In this document: positions 15,860 through 24,682 of the stretch, one piece after another | Layout: every line of letters begins with the position of its first letter | Position numbering within the stretch: position 1 is the first letter of the stretch | Assembly: GCA_026713245.1 (NCBI GenBank) | Contig: JAPOOU010000030.1 | Coordinates: 1-54,248, forward strand | Reading direction: 5' to 3' | Length of the DNA: 54,248 bases | Origin: Chloroflexota bacterium | GTDB taxonomy: Bacteria > Chloroflexota > Anaerolineae > Aggregatilineales > Phototrophicaceae | Notes under the pieces: generated by a model | The model's database searches: none | What the model saw: only the letters and a program-made list of their open reading frames with translations | Told to the model about the DNA's origin: nothing | Made by a program: the position numbers and the translations under genes

Positions 15860-17005
15860 ATGCGGATGCCGAAGCGATACGCGATTTTTCCAGTGCTTGT
15901 CGGCCTATGCTTGCTACTGGCGATTCTATTGGATCCGGATGCCAGCTATGCCATTGGCAAGGTCACGCGGACTCCGACGCCCGACGCGCTGGATATTGAC
16001 AAGGCGCTGGAAGACGTCCTGGATCATATCGAAACCGAAGCCTACGCTGACGCGATCGCGCTTGCCAGTGTCATCTTGGGGGAAGACGGGGAATCCTGGA
16101 AAGCCTACTACTATCGTGGATTCGCTCATGCGCGATCGGAAGATTGGGAGGGCGCCATAGCTGACTACGGCGCAGCGCTGGATCTGCGACCGGGTGATGC
16201 CGCGATTTGGCGCGCGCGCGGCGAACTGCACTTGAAGAATCGCAATCCGCGACAGGCCAAACGCGACTACGGACAAAGTCTAACCGTAAATCCGCGCTCG
16301 ACGGGGACATACAGCAGCCTGGTTCGCTTGCACGATCGCGATCGCGATCGCAAGCTGCGAGAACTGTACCAAAGCATTGTGGATGCGACGCGCGCCAATG
16401 CCGGGGGCAATAGCATCAGGGCGATCTCCATTTTGGACGAGGCGATAGCGGGTTTTGATCGTGGCGCGACGCCGCCGGAACTCGGCTATGCTTATTTCAC
16501 GCGCGCAAATGTATGGACCGGCACGGAAAATTGGGATAAAGCGCTGGCCGATCTGAAGCTGGCGCTAGATTTGCAGCCGCAGATGCAAGACTATTATATG
16601 GCGCGCGGTCATATCTACTCGGAAACCGGGCGCCCGGATCTGGCCGCGCCGGACTTTTACCGACGGATGATCTTGATCGAGCGAGAATCCACTGAAGCGA
16701 GTCTGAGACTGGACGAAGCCGAGATCATTGATATGGATTATGCTCTGGTGGCGCGCCTGCAGTTTGAAGGCGAAGCGGATCAGCTTGTGTCGATCAGCGC
16801 CCGTGACTATCTGGGAACAGGCGTGGATCCGTTGCTGGTTCTGCTGGATGTCGACGGCAAACCGCTAGTGGGGGATGACGATGGCGGCGGCCAAACCGAT
16901 GCGCTGATCGCCAATTATCAATTGCCGGCTGACGGCTCTTATACGGTGATGGTCAGCCACGCCAACGCCGGGTATGCAGGCAAGATCCGCGTGATCCTGC
17001 GTTGA
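15860..17005 (+). CDS. Exported TPR protein with C-terminal PPC-like domain
   Basis: This 381-residue protein has a signal peptide (hydrophobic core VLVGLCLLLAILL, residues 11-23) and about five TPR units (residues 45-270; for example WKAYYYRGFAHARSEDWEGA). The C-terminal beta domain (about 300-381, ending YTVMVSHANAGYAGKIRVIL) resembles bacterial pre-peptidase C-terminal (PPC) domains of secreted proteins. It probably acts outside the membrane as a binding scaffold. It sits between the DM13 gene and the SRP RNA gene, which is on the opposite strand. Confidence 0.8.
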   Translation: MRMPKRYAIFPVLVGLCLLLAILLDPDASYAIGKVTRTPTPDALDIDKALEDVLDHIETEAYADAIALASVILGEDGESWKAYYYRGFAHARSEDWEGAIADYGAALDLRPGDAAIWRARGELHLKNRNPRQAKRDYGQSLTVNPRSTGTYSSLVRLHDRDRDRKLRELYQSIVDATRANAGGNSIRAISILDEAIAGFDRGATPPELGYAYFTRANVWTGTENWDKALADLKLALDLQPQMQDYYMARGHIYSETGRPDLAAPDFYRRMILIERESTEASLRLDEAEIIDMDYALVARLQFEGEADQLVSISARDYLGTGVDPLLVLLDVDGKPLVGDDDGGGQTDALIANYQLPADGSYTVMVSHANAGYAGKIRVILR

Positions 17006-17022
17006 CGATCGCGCCTGGCGAC

Positions 17023-17053
17023 AAAAAAGCATGCTTGCCCGAGAAGATGAGTC
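17023..17053 (-). terminator. U-tract end of the SRP RNA
   Basis: The 3' strand of the closing SRP helix is followed on the minus strand by TTTTTT. The helix itself probably serves as the terminator stem. Confidence 0.5.
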
Positions 17054-17165
17054 AGGAATCCACAAGACACCCAGAGGTTTTCCTTAGTGCTGCTGCCGTT
17101 AGGCCCTGACACGGTTCGGAATTTTCTGCCGCAAGGGGCCCGACTCATCATCGCGAGCAAGCATG
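17029..17165 (-). ncRNA. ffs: Signal recognition particle RNA, bacterial small type
   Basis: Read on the minus strand, a long terminal helix pairs 17142-17165 with 17030-17053 (about 20 of 24 positions complementary). Inside is the helix-8 core: GTCAGG, then GCC, a TAAC tetraloop, GGC and AGCAGC. That is the SRP54-binding pattern of 4.5S/SRP RNA. A run of six T residues (plus-strand A 17023-17028) directly follows the closing helix and fits a terminator. The usual GGAA/GNRA loop is replaced by UAAC, a variant known in some SRP RNAs. The RNA binds Ffh and delivers membrane proteins to the translocon. Confidence 0.85.
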
Positions 17166-17347
17166 GTGATCAAGAAGTATAGTGGCAGTGGCGGCGGCAG
17201 TCAAGATTGCCCGGCTGGTCGCTTTCTTGCAGGTTTCATTCCGCGAGCGATGACAGAATGCAGACACGCGCCGACGCCGCGGTCGTTGCGTCGCGCGCGC
17301 CCGTCAGTCATAATATAGGCTTTATCCATATCAGGGAGAAATATCTC

Positions 17348-18712
17348 ATGTCCGACGACATCCGCTTTGATCTTCCGCAGAGCGCGATACCGGAACAATG
17401 GTATAACGTGCAAGCGGATTTGCCGCGTCCCTTGCCGCCGGTACTGCACCCGGGCACGCACCAGCCCGTGGGACCGGACGACCTGGCGCCGCTGTTTCCA
17501 ATGGGCCTAATCATGCAAGAGGTGAGCCGGGATCGCTGGATCGAGATACCGGAAGAAATACGAGAGATATACAAGCTCTGGCGTCCCACGCCCTTGATGC
17601 GGGCGCGGCGGCTCGAAAGGGCGCTCGACACGCCGGCCCACATCTATTACAAGTACGAGGGCGTTTCTCCCTCCGGCAGTCACAAGCTGAACACGGCCAC
17701 GGCGCAAACCTATTACAACAAGCAAGAAGGCGTCAGCGGATTGACGACCGAAACCGGCGCTGGGCAGTGGGGCACGGCATTGGCGCAGGCTTGCAGTTTC
17801 TTTGACATGGAATGCATCGTTTATATGGTGCGAATAAGTTATGAGCAAAAGCCCTATCGCCGCGCCATCATGCAGAGCTTCGGCGCCAGCGTCACCGCCA
17901 GCCCGAGCGATACCACCGATGCCGGCAATGCGATCTTGTCGCAGGATCCCGACAGCTCCGGTTCGCTGGGCATCGCCATCAGCGAAGCGGTCGAGGTCGC
18001 TGCCAAAAGCGGCGGCAAATACAAATATGCCCTGGGCAGCGTTTTGAATCACGTTTTGATGCACCAGACGGTGATCGGACAAGAAGCGCTGCAACAGATG
18101 GAAATAGCCGGCGAATATCCGGATGTCGTTGTGGGGCCGACGGGCGGCGGCAGCAACTTCGCCGGCATCGCATTGCCCTTCTTGCACCAGAATCTGGCTC
18201 ACGGCAAGAGGACGCGCTTGCTAGGAGTGGAACCGGCCGCTTGCCCGAGTTTAACGCGCGGGGTCTACGCTTACGATTTCGGAGATGCCGTCGGCATGAC
18301 GCCGCTGGTCAAGATGTACACGCTCGGCCATGGATTCGTGCCGCCGCCGCTGCACGCTGGCGGCTTGCGCTACCACGGCATGGCGTCAATCATCTGCGAA
18401 CTTTGGGACCAGAACTTGCTGGATATGGTCGCTATTCCTCAGATGGAGACCTTCAGCGCAGCCATCACTTTCGCCAAGGCGGAAGGGATCGTGGCGGCGC
18501 CGGAAGCGGCGCACGGCATTGCGGGCGCCATTCGCGAGGCGCTGGCAGCCAAGGAGGCGGGGCAAGAGCGCGTTATCCTCTTCAACTTGTGTGGACATGG
18601 GCACTTTGATATGAGCGCCTACGACGCCTACCTGGCCGGGGAATTAAGCAACTATGAATACCCCCAGGCCGAGATTGACCGCGCGATGGAAGCTCTGCCG
18701 CAGATTGGATAG
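17348..18712 (+). CDS. trpB2: TrpB2-type tryptophan synthase beta-like protein
   Basis: This 454-residue PLP enzyme belongs to the TrpB2 branch, which is longer than standard TrpB (about 400). Visible features are the PLP-binding Lys113 in SGSHKLNTA, the ETGAGQWGTALA segment with the catalytic-region Glu, and the phosphate-binding GPTGGGSNF. TrpB2 proteins condense indole with serine, or may act as serine deaminases; many genomes carry them beside a separate trpB1. No other trp gene is in the window, so indole salvage is more likely than a role in the standard operon. AGGGAGA lies 9 nt before the ATG at 17348. Confidence 0.9.
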   Translation: MSDDIRFDLPQSAIPEQWYNVQADLPRPLPPVLHPGTHQPVGPDDLAPLFPMGLIMQEVSRDRWIEIPEEIREIYKLWRPTPLMRARRLERALDTPAHIYYKYEGVSPSGSHKLNTATAQTYYNKQEGVSGLTTETGAGQWGTALAQACSFFDMECIVYMVRISYEQKPYRRAIMQSFGASVTASPSDTTDAGNAILSQDPDSSGSLGIAISEAVEVAAKSGGKYKYALGSVLNHVLMHQTVIGQEALQQMEIAGEYPDVVVGPTGGGSNFAGIALPFLHQNLAHGKRTRLLGVEPAACPSLTRGVYAYDFGDAVGMTPLVKMYTLGHGFVPPPLHAGGLRYHGMASIICELWDQNLLDMVAIPQMETFSAAITFAKAEGIVAAPEAAHGIAGAIREALAAKEAGQERVILFNLCGHGHFDMSAYDAYLAGELSNYEYPQAEIDRAMEALPQIG

Positions 18713-18788
18713 ACTGTTAGTCTTCCGCCGGTGGGACGCCCCAATTTAAACCGAATATTGAATGGCTCGGCGCGCCAGCGCATCAACC

Positions 18789-18837
18789 AGAATATGCGGC
18801 TGCCTAGCTAGCCCGCATATTCTGACTCGGATATAAT
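18789..18837 (+). promoter_or_regulatory. Hairpin next to a TATAAT box upstream of the LysM gene
   Basis: A 12-bp inverted repeat (arms around AGAATATGCGG and CCGCATATTCT, 18789-18823) lies just upstream of a perfect TATAAT at 18832-18837. The LysM start is 39 nt downstream. The inverted repeat covers the place of the -35 box, for which no good match is seen, so it may be an operator. It could instead terminate trpB2, but it lacks a T tract. Confidence 0.4.
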
Positions 18838-18875
18838 AGTCAGAAGCAGTCGTCCATTCTGGGGGGTAGCGGCAA

Positions 18876-19784
18876 ATGAAGCTTAGATTGCTCTTGCCAA
18901 TGATGATCTGTGTCTTGGCGCTTGCCGGCTGCTATCGGCAAGCCGAAGAAGAATTCCAGCAGGTCAATAGCAGTGCAGTTGAGCCAATCGACACAGCGGT
19001 TCCCGTAGTCACTGCCATCCACTTGAGCGAATCGGGTGTAGTTGCCCCGGCCGACCCGGCCACTGGCGATACAGCTTCAGACGATGGCGAGGCGCCGGGC
19101 CCGGCAGGCAGCTTCATTACGCCAGAGCCGCCGCCCGGTCAAGTAGAGCCACCAACGATCCTTGTACCAACAGGCATTGTGGTCATCGCGGCGACCCCGG
19201 GAGAAGCGGCTACACGGCGCTTTACTTTGCCGACCGCTACCCGAACCTTTGAAGAATCGCTCAATCCGGACGATGAATGCGTTTATAGCGTATTGCCCGG
19301 CGACAATTTATTCAGGTTGTCTATCGCATTTGGCACGACGGTGGAAGCCTTCTTTGAAGAAAATCAGCTAGACAGCGATGCCTTGCAGATAGGACAGTTG
19401 CTTCTCGTTCCCGGCTGTGAGCCTACCGAGCCGGAGGCGTCCGTGGCAGGACCGGTTGTTGTCGCGCCAGCAGCGCCTGAAGAGGAGGCGGCAACGCCGA
19501 CGGAATCCTCCGCGGCGACAACTATCCTGATTCCGGAAGGACCGCGGATCCATGTGGTTTCCGCCGGCGAAACATGGGCCAGCATTGCCCTTGGCTATGA
19601 TTTGAGCGTCGATGAGCTGTTGGATGCCAACGAATCGTTCATTACCGATCCGATAGCCGCCGGTCAGGAACTCGTGATCCCCGAGCCGAAGGAAGAAGAC
19701 GAAGCGTCCGCAGAAGAACAGATCGAAGAGCAAATCGTAGAACCGACCGTAGAACCGACCGAAGAACAACCGACAGAGAGCTAG
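18876..19784 (+). CDS. LysM-domain lipoprotein
   Basis: This 302-residue protein has a lipoprotein signal ending in the lipobox LAGC (Cys at residue 19), so it is probably anchored to the outside of the membrane. A long acidic Pro/Thr-rich linker follows. LysM 1 lies at about residues 135-177 (YSVLPGDNLFRLS to LLLVPGC) and LysM 2 at about 225-268 (IHVVSAGETWASI to ELVIPEP); these bind peptidoglycan-like glycans. The tail is a Glu/Pro/Thr repeat (EPTVEPTEEQ). It converges with the M42 peptidase gene, leaving only 2 nt between them. Confidence 0.87.
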   Translation: MKLRLLLPMMICVLALAGCYRQAEEEFQQVNSSAVEPIDTAVPVVTAIHLSESGVVAPADPATGDTASDDGEAPGPAGSFITPEPPPGQVEPPTILVPTGIVVIAATPGEAATRRFTLPTATRTFEESLNPDDECVYSVLPGDNLFRLSIAFGTTVEAFFEENQLDSDALQIGQLLLVPGCEPTEPEASVAGPVVVAPAAPEEEAATPTESSAATTILIPEGPRIHVVSAGETWASIALGYDLSVDELLDANESFITDPIAAGQELVIPEPKEEDEASAEEQIEEQIVEPTVEPTEEQPTES

Positions 19785-19786
19785 CC

Positions 19787-20830
19787 TCAAGCCCGCCCCC
19801 GCGCGAAAGTGGCGGGTGTGATGGCGTTTAAGACCGCTTGAGACAGTTGAAGCGCGTTCCCATAGTCCTTGAGGTTCATTAACGCTGTTGGCGTGTGAAT
19901 ATAGCGACAAGGCGTGGACAGCGTCATCGTCGGAATGCCGGATTGCGCCGTATGTATGGCGCCGCCGTCGGTGCCGCCACCACCAATCGTCTTGAACTGG
20001 TAGGCAATCCCATTCGCTTCGGCAGTTGCCCGCAAAAACGCCAGAACGCGCGGATCGGAAATCATGCGACTGTCGACTAGAGTGAGCACAACGCCGGCGC
20101 CGAGCTTTGTCCCGGGATTGGTCGGTAAGTCATCGGCATCGATCTCGAGATTGGGATCGGGCACATCATAGGCTGTTGTGCCTTCCAGCACGATTGCCGC
20201 ATCGGGCCGCAGGCGCTGGGCGGCGACTTGCGCGCCCCGCAGTCCGATCTCTTCCTGTACAGTGAATGCAGCTGCTACGGTGACCGGATACGGTCCGCCT
20301 TGCAGGATATCGACCAGAATCGAACAACCGACGCGATCGTCGAAAGCTTTGCCCCGGACTGTGTCGTCCCCCAGTTGGACATAGGCGCTGTCAAATGCGA
20401 TGCGGTCGCCCGGCTCGGCGGCATGTTTATCGGTCGCGCCGGTGTCAATGCGCAAGTTGTCTATACCCACCGCTTTCATGTCGCGCCACTTGTGAATCGG
20501 CTTCCAAAGCACCACGCCGGGCGTCCGACCCCGGCCCACCATGACGCGCATTCCGGGCAGTATGCGCGCGTCAATACCGCCGACACCGGTGAACTGAATC
20601 AAGCCGTTGCTGTCGACAGCGGTCACCATCATGCCGATTTCGTCCATGTGAGCGGCGATCATCACGGTGAACTCTGGAAATTGTGTACCGGTTTGCAGGG
20701 CTGTTAGGTTTCCCAAGGCGTCCACGTCGAGCGAAGCGACGTGGTCTCGTATAGCGGGTATGATGATTTCGCGGACGTCGTTTTCTTCGCCGCTGACGCC
20801 GATCGCTTCCGACAATTCTTGCAGGATCAT
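19787..20830 (-). CDS. M42 family metallo-aminopeptidase
   Basis: This 347-residue, two-metal peptidase of the glutamyl aminopeptidase/tetrahedral type trims peptides in the cytoplasm. Expected metal and catalytic residues are visible: His in AAHMDEIGMMV, Asp in FDDRVGCSI, the EE pair in VQEEIGLRGAQ, Glu/Asp near VLEGTTAYDVPD, and the final His in PCRYIHTP. The ATG at 20830 follows AAAGGACA and gives the standard family start (LQELSEAIGVSGEE); the ORF extends 28 codons further up without support. Confidence 0.9.
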   Translation of the reverse strand: MILQELSEAIGVSGEENDVREIIIPAIRDHVASLDVDALGNLTALQTGTQFPEFTVMIAAHMDEIGMMVTAVDSNGLIQFTGVGGIDARILPGMRVMVGRGRTPGVVLWKPIHKWRDMKAVGIDNLRIDTGATDKHAAEPGDRIAFDSAYVQLGDDTVRGKAFDDRVGCSILVDILQGGPYPVTVAAAFTVQEEIGLRGAQVAAQRLRPDAAIVLEGTTAYDVPDPNLEIDADDLPTNPGTKLGAGVVLTLVDSRMISDPRVLAFLRATAEANGIAYQFKTIGGGGTDGGAIHTAQSGIPTMTLSTPCRYIHTPTALMNLKDYGNALQLSQAVLNAITPATFARGRA

Positions 20831-21097
20831 GACTTGTCCTTTATGGGTCGCGCCTCGCTCCGCGGACCCGATGGCAGACCTGGCAGCCAGGCGCTTGATC
20901 GTATGCCGTCGCACGGCAGCGGATTATAGCTGATAAAGCGGACCGCTGTAAGAGCGCGACCGGAACAGCGGTCGCTCAATCTGGAGATTTGCGCGGCGCG
21001 GAAAACTGCCTTCTCAGCCGCAAGAGCCCGTCGATGAGAATGAGTAAACTCGGGAGAATCGCTGGTCGACAGCCAGGGAATAGCTCGTCAACCAGAA

Positions 21098-21259
21098 CTA
21101 CGCGGCGGTATTCAAGCTGTCGATTATATTCGAGAAGATGTTACCGATTGCAGGTCCTAAAAGAGCCAGAATCACGATCACGACTACCGCCACCAACACC
21201 AGTATCAGCGCGTACTCAACCAGCCCTTGTCCTTCGTCATTATGCGGGAACCAATGCAT
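21098..21259 (-). CDS. flp: Flp-type (type IVb) pilin
   Basis: This 53-residue prepilin has a short leader ending in EG, then QGLVEYALILVLVAVVVIVI with Glu at +5 and Tyr at +6 of the mature protein, the standard Flp cleavage and assembly motif. A short tail follows (GNIFSNIIDSLNTAA). AGGAGA lies 8 nt upstream of the ATG at 21259. It should be processed by a TadV/PilD-like peptidase and assembled by a Tad machine, neither of which is in the window. It is the downstream of two flp genes, with a family A repeat between them. Confidence 0.88.
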   Translation of the reverse strand: MHWFPHNDEGQGLVEYALILVLVAVVVIVILALLGPAIGNIFSNIIDSLNTAA

Positions 21260-21353
21260 GACGGATCTCCTGCCGCACGACATTCGCGTGTCATTCCAAT
21301 TGCTATGAATATAGCACAGGTCATAATCGTTGGCAATCAGTTGGAGAAAAAAA

Positions 21354-21425
21354 GCCGCTTGGCGGCGGCGAAATGTACCCCCGCGCTCACAGAAAATCAT
21401 ATATCTCGTCCTTGCGCGAGCATGT
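21354..21425 (+). repeat. Dispersed intergenic repeat (family A)
   Basis: This copy lies between the two flp genes. It shows GCCGCTTGGCGGCGGCGAAA, CCGCGCTCACA and a diverged hairpin (TCGTCCTTGCGCGA). Its 3' end is replaced by the terminator of the upstream flp gene. Confidence 0.65.
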
Positions 21426-21433
21426 GGGCCTGT

Positions 21434-21465
21434 AAAAAAAGTGGGCCGCGCGCCGCCGCCCACTT
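21434..21465 (-). terminator. Rho-independent terminator of the upstream flp gene
   Basis: On the minus strand, AAGTGGGC pairs with GCCCACTT across a GC-rich loop, and the stem is followed by a run of T residues (plus-strand A 21434-21440). It lies 23 nt after the stop of the flp gene at 21488-21652. The two pilins are therefore probably made from separate or attenuated transcripts. Confidence 0.7.
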
Positions 21466-21487
21466 CGAATGCGTGATGAGGTTGATT

Positions 21488-21652
21488 TTAGGAGGGAGTG
21501 GGATTGACTGTGTTCAAAACGTTGGCGAAGATGTTGTTGATCGAGGGGCCGAGCAGGGCCAGGATAACGATAACAACCACGGCGACCAATACCAAAATCA
21601 AGGCGTACTCGACAAGCCCTTGACCGTCGTCGTGTGTGGGTCGATGTTTCAT
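21488..21652 (-). CDS. flp: Flp-type (type IVb) pilin, second copy
   Basis: This 54-residue paralog of the neighbouring pilin has leader MKHRPTHDDG, then QGLVEYALILVLVAVVVIVI, identical to the other copy over the membrane helix, and a diverged tail (NNIFANVLNTVNPTPS). AGGAG lies 8 nt before the ATG. Near-identity of the helix with different tails suggests an old tandem duplication under strong constraint. Confidence 0.88.
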   Translation of the reverse strand: MKHRPTHDDGQGLVEYALILVLVAVVVIVILALLGPSINNIFANVLNTVNPTPS

Positions 21653-21772
21653 GTTGTTAACTCCTATTCAGAGCGAATACGATTGGTGGATGCGACGTGA
21701 ATAAAGCCGCAGAATTGTATCAATTCCGCCAGTCATTTCAACTATGTGAATCGCCTCCCGGACGATCGTTGA

Positions 21773-24481
21773 CTAGTCGTAGCGCAGGACATTCATAACG
21801 CGTTCCTTGACAGCGACTCGGGCGCTGAGAAAGGTGGCGAGCCAGCCGATCAAGACGGCGGCGACTACCAGCGCGACGGCGGCGGCGCGCGCGTCAGCTG
21901 GCAGGGGAATAACAACTCCCCAGGCACTTGACAGCAATGAAATCAGCAGCCCGCTCAAACCGATGCCGATGAGTGCGCTTAACAAGCCTACAACACTCGT
22001 CTCGATCAACATAATTTGCAGGACCCGGCGCGATTTTAGCCCAATGGCTTTGAGGATGCCGATCTGGCGGCGGCGCTCAAGCGTCGCCAGGGCGACTGTA
22101 TTCGCCATGATTACGGCTGCGGCGAAGAGCGAAAGCAATGCCACGACAGTTGGAATGGCGGCGAATTGATCGATCAATCGACCGATGAGACCGTCGATGA
22201 ACTGCACATCGATGGCAAAGGCGAAAATGACGGCGGACAATTCCGTCAAGGCGCGGTTTAACTCGTCATTGGACACTTGATAGCTATACAATTTGAATGC
22301 CGGCTTCACAGCGCCCGGGACGACTTCCGGGGGTAGTAAAGCTCCGGAATCCGCATCGCTGAAGAAACCCGAGCTTGAAATGAGTCCTACAACTTCGAGG
22401 TCCAGGGCAGTGGTATCCAGGTCGACGGTGATGCGATCGCCGACTTCGACATCCAGTAAATCTGCCAGCGCAAGGGGCAGGACGACTATGGACCGGCCAC
22501 GGTCCGCGAGCGTGAGCATGCGTCCCGATTGCAGGGTCCCCTGTCCCTCGTAAATATCGGGTTTGTCCGAGTCCCAGATGCTGAATTGCACGTCATCGCG
22601 TCGCTCGACTGACTGGCCCCCGACGGCGGTTGCGGTACCTTCATAATTTGCGATAGTCGTTTGGTACTGCAGGTTGATCTCAGCAAGCGCATTCTCGAGC
22701 GAGCCTTCGATCATTGACGCGGGAAGACCCGGAAAAGGGAAAACCAGTACGTTGCCGCCGAAGCTTCGGCTCAACTGAATATTGAGCAATTCGCGAGTGC
22801 CCTCGCCGACAAAGGCGATGCTGCTCAGCGCCAGCATACCGGCGCTCAATGCCAGCAATGTGGTGGGGGTTCGCAGGCGGTTGGTGGTCATATTTCTCAA
22901 AGCCAGCCGCAAGGTCACCATGCCGAAGGAGGGCAATTTGCCGATCAGCAGCACAATGAGCCAGAGGAGGGCAATCAACAGACCGAAGAGGGCAAAGGCG
23001 CCTGCCACGCCGAGTATGCCCGCCAGGTATGGCGATGGCAGGGCGAAGTCCTGGCTCCGGGACGGACGCGCGCTGTCCGGGCGGTCGGCCAATGGAGAAA
23101 AGGTCCGATCCGGCTCCGCCAGGTTTGCGGCGGTCAATTCAAATGACGGGCGCACGATATGCCCGACAATCAGACCAAGATTAACTGTCACGAATACCAG
23201 CAGGGCGACAGTCTGAACGACGCCGAGCGCAACCAGGTGGTTTTCGTTGGGACGAAGGATGATGCTGGGGCGCACGCGCACCGCGGTCAAAACCGGCGCT
23301 ACAGAGAATATGGCCGTCACGACCATGCCCAGCGCGAAGCCGAAAAGCAGCGCCTCCGGGTATACGCGCCAAATCAAGGGCTGTCGCAATGCGACCGAGC
23401 CATACTCATTGACCACAAGACTAAGCCCAATGCCAACAGCGATACCGAGGGCGCTGCCGATTAGACCGAGCATCAAGCCTTCGGTCAGGAACAGTATCGC
23501 AATCTGGCGCGCCTGCAGACCAAAGGTCTTCACCGCAGCGATCTCGCTGGTGCGGCGCCGAACCAGGACCAGCATGGTATTCATGATTCCGACGCCGCCA
23601 ATGAGCAATGCGCCCAGCCCCATCACGACCACAAAATCGCTCAGGTACTGCGAGATATCCCGATAGCGCTCCAGCAAGTCGAAGGTGGTGTTTATCCGAG
23701 CGTCCGGCGCGATTTCCTTGACCTCCAGAATGTATTTTTCCATACCTTCCGGATCGACGTTTTGGGGAAAGAGCACGCCGATCCGGTTGGGCGAAATATC
23801 TTCGTTGATCACTTGGGCGGCGTTATCCAATTCGAAATAGGCGAAGCCGAAAAAGGCGTTCAAGAAGTTGCTGACGCTGCTCTCTTCCGCTGTAGAGACG
23901 ATGCCTCGCACGGTATATAGCGCTTGCGTGCCGCTCACGCGAACGGTGTCGCCGACGCTGATTCCGCTCTGCTGGGCCAGGTTTTCACTGATGACGACAT
24001 CGTTGCCGCCGCTGAACAAGCTTGCGAGCGGCGCATCGGGCGGATCGAGCGCCAGAATCGTATGTGTTGGAGGATAGCTGGCCGGTTCTATGAAAAAGCT
24101 GCCGATGAAACTGGGGCGGCCGAACTGTTGCTGATCGGCCTTGCTGAGCTGCATATTGCGCCCGCTCATGAATGCGGCGGTCTGCGCGCCCGCGCCGTCA
24201 GCCCACTCTAGAAGCTCGTTTAGCCGGGAAGGCGGGAAGGCGTCCGGATCGTTGCTGCCGAAGGCGCTAAACCAGCCGTCGTTGTGGATTAGCATATCGC
24301 CCTTGGTTTCGACGCGCATGTTGTTAATCAGCGTGTCGCCAATCGCCAAGCCGAGCGAACGCAAGGCGACGACGGTTGCCACGCCGGCGGTAATGCACAA
24401 GATCGCCAGCATAGTCCAGCGACCGCCACGCTGGATATTCCGCAGCGCGTATACTAGATAGAACCTGAGTCGATGAGTCAT
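21773..24481 (-). CDS. FtsX/MacB-type ABC transporter permease
   Basis: This protein of about 902 residues has two FtsX-like permease units. There is an N-terminal membrane helix (about residues 20-45), a large periplasmic MacB core domain, three helices (GALLIGGVGIMNTMLVLVRR is typical), a central hydrophobic pair, a second extracytoplasmic domain, and three final helices. This is the long, LolC-like duplicated form that acts in lipoprotein or peptide export or in mechanotransmission. No ATPase gene is adjacent. The start at 24481 (or 24484) follows AAGGACT; the longer ORF has no support. A second long cytoplasmic region lies near VRRRTSEIAAVKTFG. Confidence 0.85.
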   Translation of the reverse strand: MTHRLRFYLVYALRNIQRGGRWTMLAILCITAGVATVVALRSLGLAIGDTLINNMRVETKGDMLIHNDGWFSAFGSNDPDAFPPSRLNELLEWADGAGAQTAAFMSGRNMQLSKADQQQFGRPSFIGSFFIEPASYPPTHTILALDPPDAPLASLFSGGNDVVISENLAQQSGISVGDTVRVSGTQALYTVRGIVSTAEESSVSNFLNAFFGFAYFELDNAAQVINEDISPNRIGVLFPQNVDPEGMEKYILEVKEIAPDARINTTFDLLERYRDISQYLSDFVVVMGLGALLIGGVGIMNTMLVLVRRRTSEIAAVKTFGLQARQIAILFLTEGLMLGLIGSALGIAVGIGLSLVVNEYGSVALRQPLIWRVYPEALLFGFALGMVVTAIFSVAPVLTAVRVRPSIILRPNENHLVALGVVQTVALLVFVTVNLGLIVGHIVRPSFELTAANLAEPDRTFSPLADRPDSARPSRSQDFALPSPYLAGILGVAGAFALFGLLIALLWLIVLLIGKLPSFGMVTLRLALRNMTTNRLRTPTTLLALSAGMLALSSIAFVGEGTRELLNIQLSRSFGGNVLVFPFPGLPASMIEGSLENALAEINLQYQTTIANYEGTATAVGGQSVERRDDVQFSIWDSDKPDIYEGQGTLQSGRMLTLADRGRSIVVLPLALADLLDVEVGDRITVDLDTTALDLEVVGLISSSGFFSDADSGALLPPEVVPGAVKPAFKLYSYQVSNDELNRALTELSAVIFAFAIDVQFIDGLIGRLIDQFAAIPTVVALLSLFAAAVIMANTVALATLERRRQIGILKAIGLKSRRVLQIMLIETSVVGLLSALIGIGLSGLLISLLSSAWGVVIPLPADARAAAVALVVAAVLIGWLATFLSARVAVKERVMNVLRYD

Positions 24482-24682
24482 CATAGTCCTTGAATTAGAA
24501 TTCTCCCATTGTAGTTGACTTGACCAGCCCGGAAAGGTCGCGTCGAGGAGATCATTCACTGATGGCGGAACTTGCTAGTATAGCCATACGTCTCTACAGC
24601 CGGATCGTCGCGACAATGCCCGTTGTCTGCGCGCCCGCTTCTCGTTTATAGTGTACGAGGCATGATTGAAAAGGACATAAAC

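Noticed and set aside
20940..21090. Possible further family A repeat before the flp genes
   Set aside because: Only GCCTTCTC and a loose hairpin match; the flanking blocks are absent, so the similarity is too weak.
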